A stretch of DNA of 64,000 nucleotides from Gnetum montanum (Eukaryota > Streptophyta > Gnetopsida > Gnetales > Gnetaceae). The translations under genes and the position numbers were made by a program. Under the pieces are notes generated by a model. It was not told where the DNA came from and made no database searches. It was given only the letters and a program-made list of their open reading frames with translations. The stretch lies in assembly GCA_015680685.1 (NCBI GenBank), contig MNCI01021506.1, forward strand, positions 4,442 to 68,441, in the 5' to 3' direction. How positions within the stretch are numbered: position 1 is the stretch's first letter; every line of letters begins with the position of its first letter. Below are positions 32,661-44,127 of this stretch, piece by piece.

Positions 32661-34500
32661 AAGGGGTTTGCTTCTTTACCTTTAACTCATTGAGAAGAAA
32701 AGTTTTTATGCTTTCTTTCAATATCTTTTCACAGTTTAACATGGAGTGCAGGTCCCCAAACAACACAACACATCTCTATAATATAGTAGGATAGATGATA
32801 GTATGAAAAATTTGTTTTATGACCTTCTAAGCCTAGAGACCTAAATCCTTGTACTTGGTTTTGAAAACATAGAGAGTCTTGAAACCTCTTGCTATTCTTT
32901 CTTTGATGCACTTTCCTCACATGTAGTTGTTCATATAAATGAGACACCCAAATATTCAAAAGAATCTACTATTTTTACATTGGTACCTCCAAAATGGAAG
33001 TTATAACAAGTATTTTTTGTTCCCCAGATTGTCAATTTGGTTTTATCCACATTCACTTGAAGACAAGATGAGCGACAATAGTTTTCTAAAATTTGCAACA
33101 TATTTTGCATAGCTTCTGTAGTAGTGGAGTTCAAGATAGTATCGTCTACATACAAAAGAAGATTCACTACATGGGATCCAATTTTGATAGCATGATTATC
33201 TTGCTCGTTGCATAAGCATTCTTGCATTTCATTAATAAAGATACTGAAGAGAGTTGGAGAACATGGACAACCTTGCTTAACTTCAATTTTGCTTTGGAAT
33301 TGAAAATTTTGCTCTGAATTGCTATCTATAATTTCAATAATCACTTCCCTATACAATCTTTGAGCTTCTGTAATCGAATCTAAAGAGATGTCAATTTTAT
33401 GTAAGCACAACCATAGTTTTGTATGAACCATTGAATCATATGTTTTTTCAAAATCAATAAAATAAATAAAAATTTTTTATTAGGCAATTTTGCAAACTCC
33501 ATGTAGTGTCTAAGAGTACCTAAGTGATCAATAGTGAAGTGTTTTTGTCTAAAGCCTATTTGACACTTTGCCCTAACCTGGTTAACTTCAGCGAAGAACT
33601 GATTCTCTTTTTTTGTGGAGTGGCCTACAACTTAGCAAAAATATTACTCACAATGATCATTCGATAATTTTCAAATTATTTTTATCCCCCTCTTTGGACG
33701 ACAAGATAGCTTTACTATCTTTTCCATGTTGATCAAATCCTTGATCCATTGCTGAATTTAATCTATGCCAAATTTTTCTATGAATAGTAGGTTTTGCCTG
33801 CTTTAATAATTCTACATATAAACCATTTAAATCTATATCTTTGTCAGATGTTAGCTCGTTAATACCCTCTACGACTTTTCAGGAGTAAATTGGAGAGGTG
33901 CTTGCTGTACAATAACAGTAGAATTATCTTCTTCTCTTGTAAATAGTTTATTGTAAAACAGGAAAATATCTTGAAAAGAAAAATTAAATGATGAAAAGGC
34001 TTTATGACAAAAACAATGCGAAAATTGGTTGGGCTCCTTTTTAATAGTGTAAGCAAAATATTCTTGTTGCTCCCTAATAAATTTTCTTCTCTTGGTTCTG
34101 ATCAAGCATTTATATGCCTTAACTTTGTCTGTGATTTTTATTTGCATTCTTAATATTCTGTTCAGCCTGCACACAATCCTCATCAAACTAAGTCTTCTGA
34201 GCACATTGTCATTGTCAATGCACAACTTGCTTAGCTGCTGTAAGCAAAATTTGTTCAAGCTTCTTATGTTGTCTTTCAAAAGTCCATTTGTTATGTGCTG
34301 CATCCATATATTTTTCCTTGACTTCTGAGGTGACTTTGTACAGAAATTTTTTTCTATTCTTATTTTTTTTAATCTGAGAAAAAATTTGAATTTGCAATTG
34401 AATTCTGCATGATGATGACAAGACTTTACTAGATCTTCTCCAACTTTCAACTCCTTAATAAATTTAATATCTTCATAAGAACATAAAAGCAAATCAATGC
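32661..34500 (-). pseudogene. LINE of animal-like lineage: endonuclease end, linker and reverse transcriptase
   Basis: Reading from 34492 downward: a decayed endonuclease end (KVGEDLVKSCHHHAEFNC), a linker with RRKFIREQQEYFAYTIKK, and then the polymerase. IDFEKTYDSMVHTKLW near 33450 carries the first Asp, VKQGCPCSPTLFSIFINEM near 33260 follows, LLLYVDD has its catalytic YVDD at 33141-33152, and SFEYLGVSFI ends near 32935. 33431-32931 is open for 166 codons. The pattern differs from both the L1 and RTE copies in this window and resembles LINE clades best known from animals. The exact clade needs a phylogeny. Confidence 0.75.
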
Positions 34501-35328
34501 AAGAGTTACCTTAAAATATTAACTTTGCTTATATGGTCTAACTTAAAATTTGCACATCAACTTATAATTCTAAGATTTATCTTTAGAGGCATATAAGGTT
34601 GAAAATCAAGTTCAAGTTCAATTATCAGATATTACTATATGACAATATAATAGAGGATGTAAAGTGTTAAGGTCACATATACAAGTGGGGCATTGACATC
34701 TATAATGAAGGAATTGGATTACATTCAAGCAATAGTATGGTTGATAGATTGCATTTGTTGAAGACAGCAAGAGTTTGACTTACATTTTGTTGGAACGAGG
34801 CTGGGATGATTATGAATTGCATTTTTTCTAAATTCTCATCTATTGTCAACATTATGTTTGAAAAATCTTGCCTACAATTTCTGTTTTGTATGCTCCCTTG
34901 TTGCGTGAGATGGCAAAAAATCATTTACTTCCAAGTGTTGTATGCATAAAAGAAAAAGATGCAGCTCTGCCAGGAAACGACTTCAGACAAGGAGAAATAT
35001 ATCTCTAGGAACCCTGAAACAGCTACAAGCTTTTCCAAGCAAAGACATGAACATGAGATACAGCTAATTATTTTGTTCAAATCCCACAAAAATGATTTGT
35101 TTAATTTCTGAATCTTGTCATTTTCATTGAGTGGCCAAGCACATTGGTTTTTGGAATCATTAATTTTTGTGTCATTGATGAATGTTAGGTCATCTTTAAT
35201 TGATTTTATAATGTCTTTTTCTATTTTGCATATTTTTAAAATTTATTGCATGTCATTTTAAGCATCAATTTGTTATTATTTTTATAGTTTTTCTCTACAT
35301 TCCGGAATCTGGTTTAACAATGTTTCAG
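34501..35328. other. remainder of intron 2, unassigned
   Basis: AT-rich with no boundary or motif recognised. Part of it may be the 5' region of the preceding - strand LINE. Confidence 0.35.
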
Positions 35329-35400
35329 AAAACTGGCATGTTGCAAGAAGCTGTTAGAGATTGCAGTCGCGCGATTGAACTTCGCCCATCTTACTCAAAG
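35329..35400 (+). CDS. TPR protein, exon 3
   Basis: 24 codons, phase 0 at both ends: acceptor TTTCAG before and GTCACT donor after. It encodes KTGMLQEAVRDCSRAIELRP, the second helix of TPR 2 with the typical Ala-X2-Asp-Cys-X2-Ala-Ile-X-Leu-X-Pro pattern, and SYSK, which leads into TPR 3. The start of this exon fits precisely to the end of exon 2 although 12.5 kb lie between. Confidence 0.85.
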
Positions 35401-36224
35401 GTCACTTAATGTGCTTTAAGAAAGCCACAAAAGATCTTATATGATAGTTATTTTCTGGATGTATCAGTAGTAATTGATCTAAATGGATCTCTCTATGTAT
35501 AACATATTGGTTTTGCTTATATGGATTAGAACCAGTGTATTTGTGATAGCAATAGAAATATGAAAGTGAAGTTGAATTTTTTGATGCATTTGTGAAACTA
35601 AAAGTGAAAGATTTTATTACATATTGTTGAGACCTTTGGTATTTATTATACAAAATTCAGTTTCAAACATATTCTTTCATGGAATCAATGAGGTGTAGAT
35701 TACTGGTGTTATTTGTTGTTTGCTTCCTATTCCTACTGGTCGTAAGTTCAATACTAAAAATTTATTGCATTGGCTGAGAGACCCATGGGACTTTTTGGAC
35801 AAAAATTAGTTTTAGTAGTTTTCATTTTGAATTTTTTTTAAAGATCTTCTTGTAAATGAGCTACATCTCATTTGAAAATGGAATAAGAAGCTCCATGATG
35901 CAGAGCTGTCTACAACAAAATAATAGCTTTTATTTTCAATTAATTTAAATAAATACCAAGAAATGCTTATTTATTGTGCTTAAGTCAAATATCTGTGGTG
36001 ATGTTTGTCTAAGATTTAAAAGAGGAAACTTCAAAAAATCAATATACATTGCAGGAAAAAGTAGGTCCAAGAAATTGCCATGGATGAAATGGATACTATT
36101 AAGATTTTTGATGACATGTTTTAAATAAATGAGAAAAAAGGAAAGAAAACATAATATCTAGGTAAACACAATAATTAGTGTATACAAACATAACTACCTT
36201 ATATATTTTAATATTCTGTTTTAA

Positions 36225-36399
36225 TATATTTTTATTTTAATATATTTTTAGAGAGTATTAGGAGGTATAGTAATGCCCAGGACATGCTCCCTAGGCTAGC
36301 AACATAGCAAGTGCAAAAGACACCAGTACTAGGCCTTGAATCCAACATCATCAAGTACAATGTTGTGCAAGCTAACCATCTAACCAATGGCCAGTATTC
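36225..36399 (-). mobile_element. tRNA-derived SINE with 14-bp target duplication
   Basis: Flanked by ATATTCTGTTTTAA at 36211-36224 and 36400-36413. The - strand head has box A-like TGGTTAGATGGTTAGC (36371-36386) and box B-like GGATTCAAGGC (36333-36343). It ends in an AT-rich tail at its left side. Confidence 0.7.
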
Positions 36400-36454
36400 A
36401 TATTCTGTTTTAACATTGCTAGTATATTTTTGATTAATATTAGAAATGTAATGT

Positions 36455-36682
36455 AGCTTGGTTAGGGAACATGACTTGTAGTTTGCAAGTCATAAGTTTG
36501 ATCCTAAGGGGATATGCTGAGACACATGCCAACCTGGGGACATGGTAAAGATATATGCTTAGGCTATGACATCATGTAGACACCTGGCTGTAGAAAATCG
36601 TTGTCAAATCCTTTGCCTTAACCACCTTAATGGGTTGGCCCATATTGATAGGATAAAGGCACCATGATGATGATGACTAGGT
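36455..36682 (+). mobile_element. tRNA-derived SINE with 9-bp target duplication
   Basis: Flanked by ATGTAATGT (36446-36454 and 36683-36691). The head is AGCTTGGTTAGGGAAC (box A) with AGTTTGATCCTAA (box B). The 228-bp unit ends with ATGATGATGATG, a short repeat tail. It stands head to head with the SINE at 36225, about 55 bases apart. Confidence 0.7.
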
Positions 36683-37099
36683 ATGTAATGTGGAAACCTA
36701 CAATGTTATATTATCTACTTTGTTCTTTCAAATTTTTAATAATAAATTGTATTTCATCCCAATAACTTTCAGCTTTTGTCTTTGACAACAATTTAAAGCA
36801 ATGTGCACCTTCAAAAATTGAAAAGCTTTCATGAGACTTGGAAGAAGTTGAACTTGCCGAATTGTGATAGGCATTTACACTTGAAACAGTCTCAATTATG
36901 AAATGAGAAAACAGTAAAATAAATTTCTAATCACTTTATTAGTTTCATTGTTGGTTTTTGTTTCTCTGAAATTTCTCTTTTGAGAAAAGGCTAGGAGTTA
37001 TATTACAGAAAATAACAATTACAAAGAAGGGAGGGGAACCCCCTAGGGAGATGGAATCATAGACTGAGACTGTCCTGTGTTCAGGAAAAGAAAAAGAAA

Positions 37100-37785
37100 A
37101 AAACAGTTTAAAGACTGTCCATACCCTGTTTTAGCCTGAGAATAGAAAGGACTGTCATTTTTTTATGACTAGTAATTTATTCCCCATGATTTTGCCTTTG
37201 AAGTAAAGACATTTCAGAAACTGAAAATGCCTAGGCTGATGGAAAACCTTGTTAAATCCCTACTTTCATAAACTGTGTCGATAACTATAATTTCAGATTT
37301 ATTTTAGGCCCCTCAATATCTTCTGTACTCAGATTTGTTTGCCAAAAGTTCGGTCCCTACTTTCAGATTTTGCTTGCCAAATTTATGATGCCTTAAAATG
37401 GAGGAAACATTGGTTGATTTTTATATGGGAACATTTGTCTAGGATGAGTGGTGTAAGGTCGTGACAACCTTTTTCTTTGACATAAAAGATAGACAAACCT
37501 AAGTGCTGTAACTCTCTCCTTTGTTTGATGTAACCTAGTTCTTATATGTCATTTAAGAACTTATTTGAGATGCATAGTTATCTACTTTTTATTGTAAATT
37601 GAGGATTTTGGATCTTGGAGGCTTGGAAGTCTTCTTGGAGTAAGTCTTTTAATGCATAATGAATGTTTTTGTACATTTTTTCATAGTCAAATTTTTCATT
37701 TCAGGCAAAGTAAAATATGATTTATCTAATCTTGTTTCAATATGCTAACCCAATTTACTTATCAGCAATTATGTTCTTTTATTTG
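37100..37785 (+). repeat. dispersed repeat, inverted relative to 57015-57620
   Basis: It matches the reverse complement of 57015-57620 over most of its length, including GAGATGCATAGTTA, CCTACTTTCAGA and AATATGCTAACCC, with many substitutions and indels. No coding frame. It is probably an LTR or the terminal part of an element; its ends could not be fixed. Confidence 0.65.
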
Positions 37786-38679
37786 TGCAAATGAAAGAAA
37801 CAAAATATATGTGTCATCATGTATGTTTATTTACTCTAAAGAAATTGCAAGTAAACAAAGATATAGCTCTTTGTAGAGGTTAATGGTGAAAAAAAAACTC
37901 ATGTAGCTAACCCCATTTTGTTAATGAAGAAGAAGATGAAGATGATGATGTTTGTTTATTTGATTTCCATAAAATGAACCCACATGAATTATGATTAGAA
38001 GCCATTTGGGCCCTATGATAAAAAATTCACCTAAATTCATTTAGTAATTAGGTTGATGATGCATTTGATTGGTGTCTTATGTGAAGCATGTAGTGTTTCT
38101 AAGGATCATTAACTCATCATTTTTATAATAATATAATCATCCTTATACCTTGAATAGATGGTTTGCATTGTTTATTTATTGTACATATATCCTACCCTAG
38201 ATGTGGAGGTGAACACCACTATCCAACCCCACTCGTACATATGTTTACTTGGGTTAATATTTTGAGCCATTGGACCCAAGAGGGTTGAGTTGCACAACAT
38301 TTGAATGCTTTCAATGATGCAGGTGCAATTCGTTAAGTGTGTACCCACATCACATATGATCCCTAGTCACCTATCTTAGGGGTACATTGATGTGTAGTCC
38401 AAATATAATGGTTGAGCCAGGCCTTGTTTGTGTAGCATAGAACTTGAAGATAACCCAACTCATGGCTGGATGGTGACTAGATCCTTTGAGTGAGATGCCC
38501 CTCAATGTAGGAATGCAACATTACCTATATATTTATGATCCCTAGCCATTGTTTGAATCCTATTAAAGATTAAATGATCTTGTTTTGCGGAAACATCATA
38601 GAGGATTTGGAATATGTCCAGCCACATTTGTTATTGTTGGTTGTAAAACAAAACTTAAAACAAGTGAGTCACACAAATG

Positions 38680-39558
38680 TGATGAGCAGTGGAGCAATCC
38701 CAACACTCTACCATACAAGTCACGAGTGCTAGTGTGCGACCAGATTGTAATTCGCGGATGGACAATGTAATTATGCTAGTGATTGATATTAAGTTCGTGA
38801 TCATTGTCTTCTCACCTTGAGTTAGTGAAGTCTAAGTGTATGGTTTAACTCACAGTGGAGCATATGTTATGTGATGTTGTAGGGTTCATTTTACTCCTAA
38901 GTGCAAACATAATGAAAATGAAGTTAAATGCTAAATCTAAATAATGATAGAAATGTAAAGCTATTCTATCCTATATTGATGAGCATCTGTTCATGGCTTA
39001 CTAGACACACCTTGGACTCATGTAACCGTTACTAGGATTACCAAGTGAAACCACTATTGAGCAAATCAAGTGAAACCACTACTGGGTTACCAAAGGATTA
39101 CATTTTAATGCTTGAAACCAGTTGTACTCATTCTGCTTTACCAATGAACAAGTAAAATAAAGTGCTTTGGAAATGTAACTGATTAAACTAAGAAAACAAG
39201 AAAATTATGCTAAGCAAACAAATAAAACTAAGTGGATGCTGCAATGATGGAAAGCAATCTCGATCTTTATTACCGTCATGAACTACGTTCAAGTACAATT
39301 CACTCGAATAAAGATTCTGTTCAACTGCTAAACATCACACTGTGGGCATTCACTCTATCGCTAACTACAAAAACTAATTGCAAGAGTTTTCCTAAGACTT
39401 GGAATGAATAGTTGTTGATTGTGCACCCAAGTGTTGGTATTTATAGGGTTGCACACAGCCCGAGACATTGTATCAATGATGATGTAACATAGATTATGAC
39501 ATCATTGATATGATATCATTGTTGCAATATCGTATTCTCCAAAAATTTGACTTTATCA
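38680..39558 (-). mobile_element. 879-bp solo LTR of the TGATGAG family
   Basis: It begins TGATGAGCAGTGGAGCAATC and ends TTGACTTTATCA, with the 5-bp duplication AAATG at 38675-38679 and 39559-39563. It resembles the LTR at 3388 along its length, including the reversed TATA (GGTATTTATAGGG, about 39438) and GATATCATTG/CAATATCG palindromic motifs nearby. No internal region remains. The strand is assigned by comparison with the complete element. Confidence 0.85.
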
Positions 39559-39563
39559 AAATG

Positions 39564-39886
39564 TTTGATGTTTTGAAGCTTCCTAAGTGATGTAAAGTGG
39601 TAGCCATCACCCTTGGCTAAACTAGTCTTTGAGGTATCATTGTACTACTATTGATAGGTGATATGCGATCTGATGCATCAATCCTATGAAAAGTAGTAAG
39701 ATCTCATCTCCTCAACAACTTATGATGACTAATGATGGAAGGAGGTGCGTTGGTCCTGTAATCAACCCACTATTATAATGATTTATATCTTTATTAGTTG
39801 TAGTGTAAGTCTAGCCCTATGTTTTAAGAGGGTTGGAAAAAAATTGTACTGAATTTAGAGGGTAGTTATTAGGGGTCTATGTATTC
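39564..39886. repeat. 0.33-kb direct repeat, left copy
   Basis: It starts TTTGATGTTTTGAAGCTTCC directly after the LTR's target duplication and runs to the N at 39887. It is nearly identical to 40360-40689, with a 7-base deletion near ATCAATCCT and two substitutions seen. Confidence 0.9.
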
Positions 39887-39887
39887 N

Positions 39888-40298
39888 GAGAACAGTCGCT
39901 GTTAATACCTAGCATGAGGTATGGGCAACGCCCCCCTCGTAGCCATTGCCGGGCACTATGCTCATGAGCGCGGTCGAGCTGCCGCTGTCTCTGCTCTTCC
40001 TCCTCCTGCAGCCGGGCCTGTTCCTCCTGCTCCTCCTGCTGGCGCTGCCTCTGGGACTCCGCCTCCTGCGCAAGCTCCTCCCGCACCTGGGCTCTGATTT
40101 CATCGGCGAGCCTGGCTTTGGCCGCCTCCATCATGAGGTCTTGGAAACGAGCCCGCTCTTGCTCCCTGGCCTGGAACTGGGCCTCCAGTTCGTTGCGGGC
40201 CTGGGCGAGGGCCTTCGCCCACTTTGCCTCCCACTCCCGCCTTTCCGCCGCCCTGGCCTCCGCGACCAGCTTTTGCCGTTGCTCTTCATTCCCGATGG
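39888..40298 (-). pseudogene. GC-rich LINE-type C-terminal ORF fragment, bounded by Ns
   Basis: An open - strand frame with Ala, Glu, Gln and Arg in most positions (EEQRQKLVAEARAAERREW, QRQRQQEEQEEQARLQEE) ends in QLDRAHEHSARQWLRGGRCP, YLMLGIN. It is a long charged coiled coil followed by a short conserved end. The end corresponds to QLDYVHEYNVTTWLLEGKCP at about 50880-50930, so both are from one repeat family. The GC content is far above the surroundings and the frame is intact, which suggests a young copy. N bases at 39887 and 40299 mark breaks on both sides. Confidence 0.55.
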
Positions 40299-40299
40299 N

Positions 40300-40358
40300 C
40301 TTTGAGAAGATTCGGAGGGTCACGTTGCAAACACCGATAGGGCGAAACTGCTCAGGCC
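40300..40358 (-). pseudogene. LINE reverse transcriptase fragment
   Basis: The - strand encodes PEQFRPIGVCNVTLRIFSK, matching the Phe-Arg-Pro-Ile-X-Leu-Cys-Asn-Val motif of plant L1 reverse transcriptases and the decayed HFWPIGVYNMLL near 29700. It ends at the N, and the rest of the polymerase is absent. It abuts the right copy of the direct repeat. Confidence 0.6.
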
Positions 40359-40359
40359 G

Positions 40360-40689
40360 TTTGATGTTTTGAAGCTTCCTAAGTGATGTAAAGTGGTAGC
40401 CATCACCCTTGGCTAAACTAGTCTTTGAGTTATCATTGTACTACTATTGATAGGTGATATGCGATCTGATGCATCAATCCTTAGAAATATGAAAAGTAGT
40501 AAGATCTCATCTCCTCAACAACTTATGATGACTAATGATGGCAGGAGGTGCGTTGGTCCTGTAATCAACCCACTATTATAATGATTTATATCTTTATTAG
40601 TTGTAGTGTAAGTCTAGCCCTATGTTTTAAGAGGGTTGGAAAAAAATTGTACTGAATTTAGAGGGTAGTTATTAGGGGTCTATGTATTC
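40360..40689. repeat. 0.33-kb direct repeat, right copy
   Basis: It begins TTTGATGTTTTGAAGCTTCC and ends TCTATGTATTC, as the left copy, then continues into unique intron sequence. It carries TTAGAAAT-type extra bases compared with the left copy. Confidence 0.9.
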
Positions 40690-43600
40690 CATAGAATAGT
40701 GTACATAGAAAGAATCTGGCATACTAGGCATTTTCCTGACACGTGTTTTGAAAACAGCTGGAGATTTGGTGGGAATGTGATCATTTGAATCTACATTTTG
40801 GAATATTCCAAAATGCTGAAACCTATTCCTAACATATATTTTAAAATGAGAATAAATTATTTTAAATGAAAAATAAACTTTGATGCAACACATTGCTAAC
40901 AGTTTGCATTTCAAGTTGTTGCACCTGCACCACCATCTCGAACTATTTCAACTTATTATATTGATTCATTTTCTGTTAGTCTTTAGTATTCTGTGATCTC
41001 ACATTTCTTCTGTGCTTGCGACTTGTTCTCAAGAATACCTTATGCGCCCAAACATGTTTTGGGATGTGTTTCCATGCTCTTGCTTTCTGCATTTCTGATT
41101 TGTCTGAAACATAGGTTTTTCACATACATAGTTTCAAAGTTTTAAAGTTATGATTTGTCTGAATATATAAGTATCTAGTACATTTTATTCAAGAGAAAGT
41201 ATATCCAATAACAGCTTCGGTCATACAAGCGAGCAGATAACTCTCTGAAGTAATTAATCAACACTGTTAGGAGACGAGATTGCTATTGATGTTTCCATCA
41301 TTGTTGATAATTAAAGTTCCGATTTTTCTTTCTGCAGAATGATCTCCTAATTATTTCTCCACCTCGCACATGCCTATCAGGATACTGCTGCTGTTTGTTG
41401 ATTTGGATTTTGATAACCATTGAACATTGTGCAACTTATTCTTTGAGACAAATTCAGATTGCTCCAAATGGCTTCTTGTGATAGTAGCTTGCCTCCTCTT
41501 TTGAACTTCTGCATTTGACATGCCATCTCGACTACTTCGCATTTCTGCTGAAAACGTTGGATATTTTCCATCAATTTGGCTTTTTTTTTTAAATAAAAAG
41601 ACTTTTATCTTCGGTCAACAGAGACTGAGTTCCAGAGGTGCTGGCTACGTTCAGCATTTGGAAATTTGTCAACTCTATGCTTGCTGACCTAAGCTGCAAG
41701 GAGGCCAAAGTTTCTAAATCCACATGGTTCCCATTTTCCCTTGGTTAAAATCTACCTGTCTATTAGAAATCAAGGGTGCAATTTTGAACGCTCCCAAGGC
41801 CTAGAATCAAGGTATTATAACGGACTTGTATGACCCTTATGCATACAACCAGCCAACGTATAGTTTACTTAGGTATTATGATTCCTCAATGACAGTTTGA
41901 ACTTTGAACTTTGAAGTTGTTGGTATAAACCAATGAATACCACCTCATTGGCTTTAAAAAAATGATATACTTCTAGATGATTTAGATTCATGATTGTTGA
42001 ATATACTCTTATGTTTACAAATGATCAAAGAAATTATTTGAGAAATCTTCAATTGTAATGCTTCAGGCCCCAGTGGTTGCATTTTTTAAGTTTAAAATGT
42101 TGATGCTGGAATGATCTTACAAAATAGAGATCTTTATTGATATGGGGTTGAGACATTATAGACCAGGCTTGGCACCATGGGAAGTGTCTGAGTTAGCATT
42201 ATGAAGTTAAAGGTTTGTAGATTCTGTTGGCAACTGAATCAACTTGTTTTTGTGAAAAACCCCTAATTGCTGGAGCACTGCGAGTGGGTCGCGATGTTCT
42301 GGTAGAATGCAATGATCATCCGACAGTAAAAAATTTAAAATTTAAAATTTTCTTTTGGGTGTGACTTGATCATGGGTAACACTTCCTGTTTTCTACGGCT
42401 GCGTCACAAGCTGTGATAATGTTGCAAATTTGCAGTGGAGAAAAAATGATTTCCAAAGGTAACATGAGTTCAGCATGAGCTATTTAATTGGTTGTGTCCA
42501 GGTCACGATGAATGTTTATTAACAGATTGATAGTTTTAGATTGAGCCCAAATCAACCATGATGTGGTTGCAATGATCAATTTCTGGAACAAATTAACAGC
42601 GTGAGTGCAATTCAGTCATGTTTGCATTGCAACAAATCGAAAAAAATGAGAACTGAAGAGTTTTTCGATCCAACCTGGATTGAATCTTGAATATTTTCAC
42701 CTGAACTTTATTCCAAATGATAGAATTGATGCTACTCTGTTTTTGAACTGATAAATTCTTTAATGTTTTGATACTTTCCTTGAATAAACACAAAGTGTCC
42801 ATTGAATTGATATGTTTTTGATAACGATAGCATGGAATGACTTTGAGCCTTGAGATTGAATGATGGAAACTGAATTTGTTTGATTATGAATGACAAAATG
42901 CGAGTGTTGTACATTGAAAATAATCATAACGAGTGATTGTGAGTACTAAACTCAACGAGAATGAGAGAGAATGAAAGAGAGTAGGAAAACTTGAGTGATG
43001 CAAATTGAAATGAGATCTCACCTTGAATTTTTTAAGCCAAAATTGCATCAAATAACATCAATGATCAAGGCTCATACATATATACTTCTAGTGGGGCTAA
43101 TATTCTTTATAGGGGCCTTTGTTTATTTATGACGTTCTACATGAAAATCCCCCAATTTTCTCATGTTTTTGGTGTCCAAATAGCTTGGCCGCCTTTACAA
43201 AATTAATTTTAAGAAAAAATGACTGCTCGACTTGTCTACCTATGAATTTTAATAAAATTTGAAAATATACCTCGCTTTCCCCCCTAGGTTACATAAAATT
43301 AAGGACTTTTGACTGTAGAAATTTTTTAAAAAGTACAACATTAATATGATATGACACAAAATTTCACACTATAACCAACAGAAAGTGGCCAAATTAGCGG
43401 AGTATGATATGTTCATTGTGTTATTCATTTTTACATTATCTCATTTTTATGTTATCCATTTTCAGTGTGCATAATTAAAGTCTGTTGGTGTCACTGTGTT
43501 AAGTTACAGTGATAGAGTACGATAGGATCAATGATTTACTTTTGAGTGCACTGCTTATTCTGCTGGTATGACTTAAATGGAGGATCAGACTAAGAAAGGT

Positions 43601-43916
43601 AGAGTATTGATCTCATTTTTCTAACAATTAACAAGTCGTTACCTTGCCTTGTAAATTAGGACATAATGCCTGGACCACATCCCATCTGTTGTGTGGTTAT
43701 GCCTGCATTCTGTTTTCACCTCTTCTCATATTTATTTTTCTGCTGTTTCACATATCATCACACTTCCTTTCCAAAAATGTGTTATGATAATATACTATAG
43801 TTTAAGTTTAATTAAGTGACAGGCTTTTAGGCTGTTTCATCTATTTCCGTAAGTATTTTATTAGAGGCTAGAAATTGACTAGCTTGATTGTTTTCTTCAC
43901 TTTTGAGATATTACAG
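40690..43916. other. remainder of intron 3, unassigned
   Basis: AT-rich. Short - strand frames at 41351-41574 and 42593-42914 match nothing I recognise. A slightly GC-richer patch near 42250-42420 may belong to an old LTR. No ends or target duplication found. Confidence 0.35.
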
Positions 43917-44127
43917 GCATGGTATCGGAGGGGACAAGCAAATGCCCAGTTGTCTAATTTCCAAGGTGCTATTACTGATATGACTACAGCTCTTGCACAT
44001 GAGGGATCCACTGGAGGAAGAGCGCAAATTAGGAAAAGCATTGAAGATATTACAGAACTATTTCAACGCGTAGTGGGAACTTCACAAAACATTGATACGA
44101 ATACCTCATTGCAGTTAAATAATAAAG
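43917..44127 (+). CDS. TPR protein, exon 4
   Basis: It begins after ATTACAG with AWYRRGQANAQLSNFQGAIT, the first helices of TPR 3 (Ala-Trp-Tyr-Arg-Arg-Gly is a hallmark of the third repeat). A Lys/Glu/Ile-rich helix follows (about residues 175-200) and then a polar Ser/Asn stretch. 70 codons plus one base to AAAG|GTACTC, so the next intron is phase 1. Exons 1-4 together give 211 codons without a stop. TPR9-type plant proteins are much longer because of a SET domain, so most of this protein must come from exons not recognised here, or the gene is truncated. Confidence 0.8.

Larger units (their letters stand above)
22826..35328 (+). other. intron 2 of the TPR gene (12.5 kb)
   Basis: Donor GTAAGG at 22826 and acceptor TTTCAG ending at 35328. 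The length is due to insertions: an L1-like LINE with a nested solo LTR (26136-32650), a - strand LINE (32661-34500) and a SINE-like sequence near 25497. The stretch 22826-25490 has no element I can name. The frames at 23641-23986 are low-complexity and look non-genic. Confidence 0.75.
35401..43916 (+). other. intron 3 of the TPR gene (8.5 kb)
   Basis: Donor GTCACT, acceptor ATTACAG ending at 43916. It holds two SINEs (36225, 36455), a dispersed repeat (about 37100-37785), a solo LTR (38680-39558) and the N-bounded GC-rich block (39563-40689). The stretches 37790-38670 and 40690-43916 are AT-rich and unassigned. Confidence 0.75.

Noticed and set aside
32661-34500. Penelope-like element, known from conifers
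   Set aside because: The polymerase has LINE-type motif order with an endonuclease end upstream, and no GIY-YIG motif was found downstream.
39563-40689. Short LTR element (TRIM-type) with 0.33-kb terminal repeats
   Set aside because: The repeats do not start with TG or end with CA, no target duplication flanks them, and the inside encodes LINE-type protein pieces next to Ns.
41351-41574. Possible gag-like fragment on the - strand
   Set aside because: Cys and Gln clusters are present, but no zinc knuckle spacing and no flanking element ends; evidence too weak.
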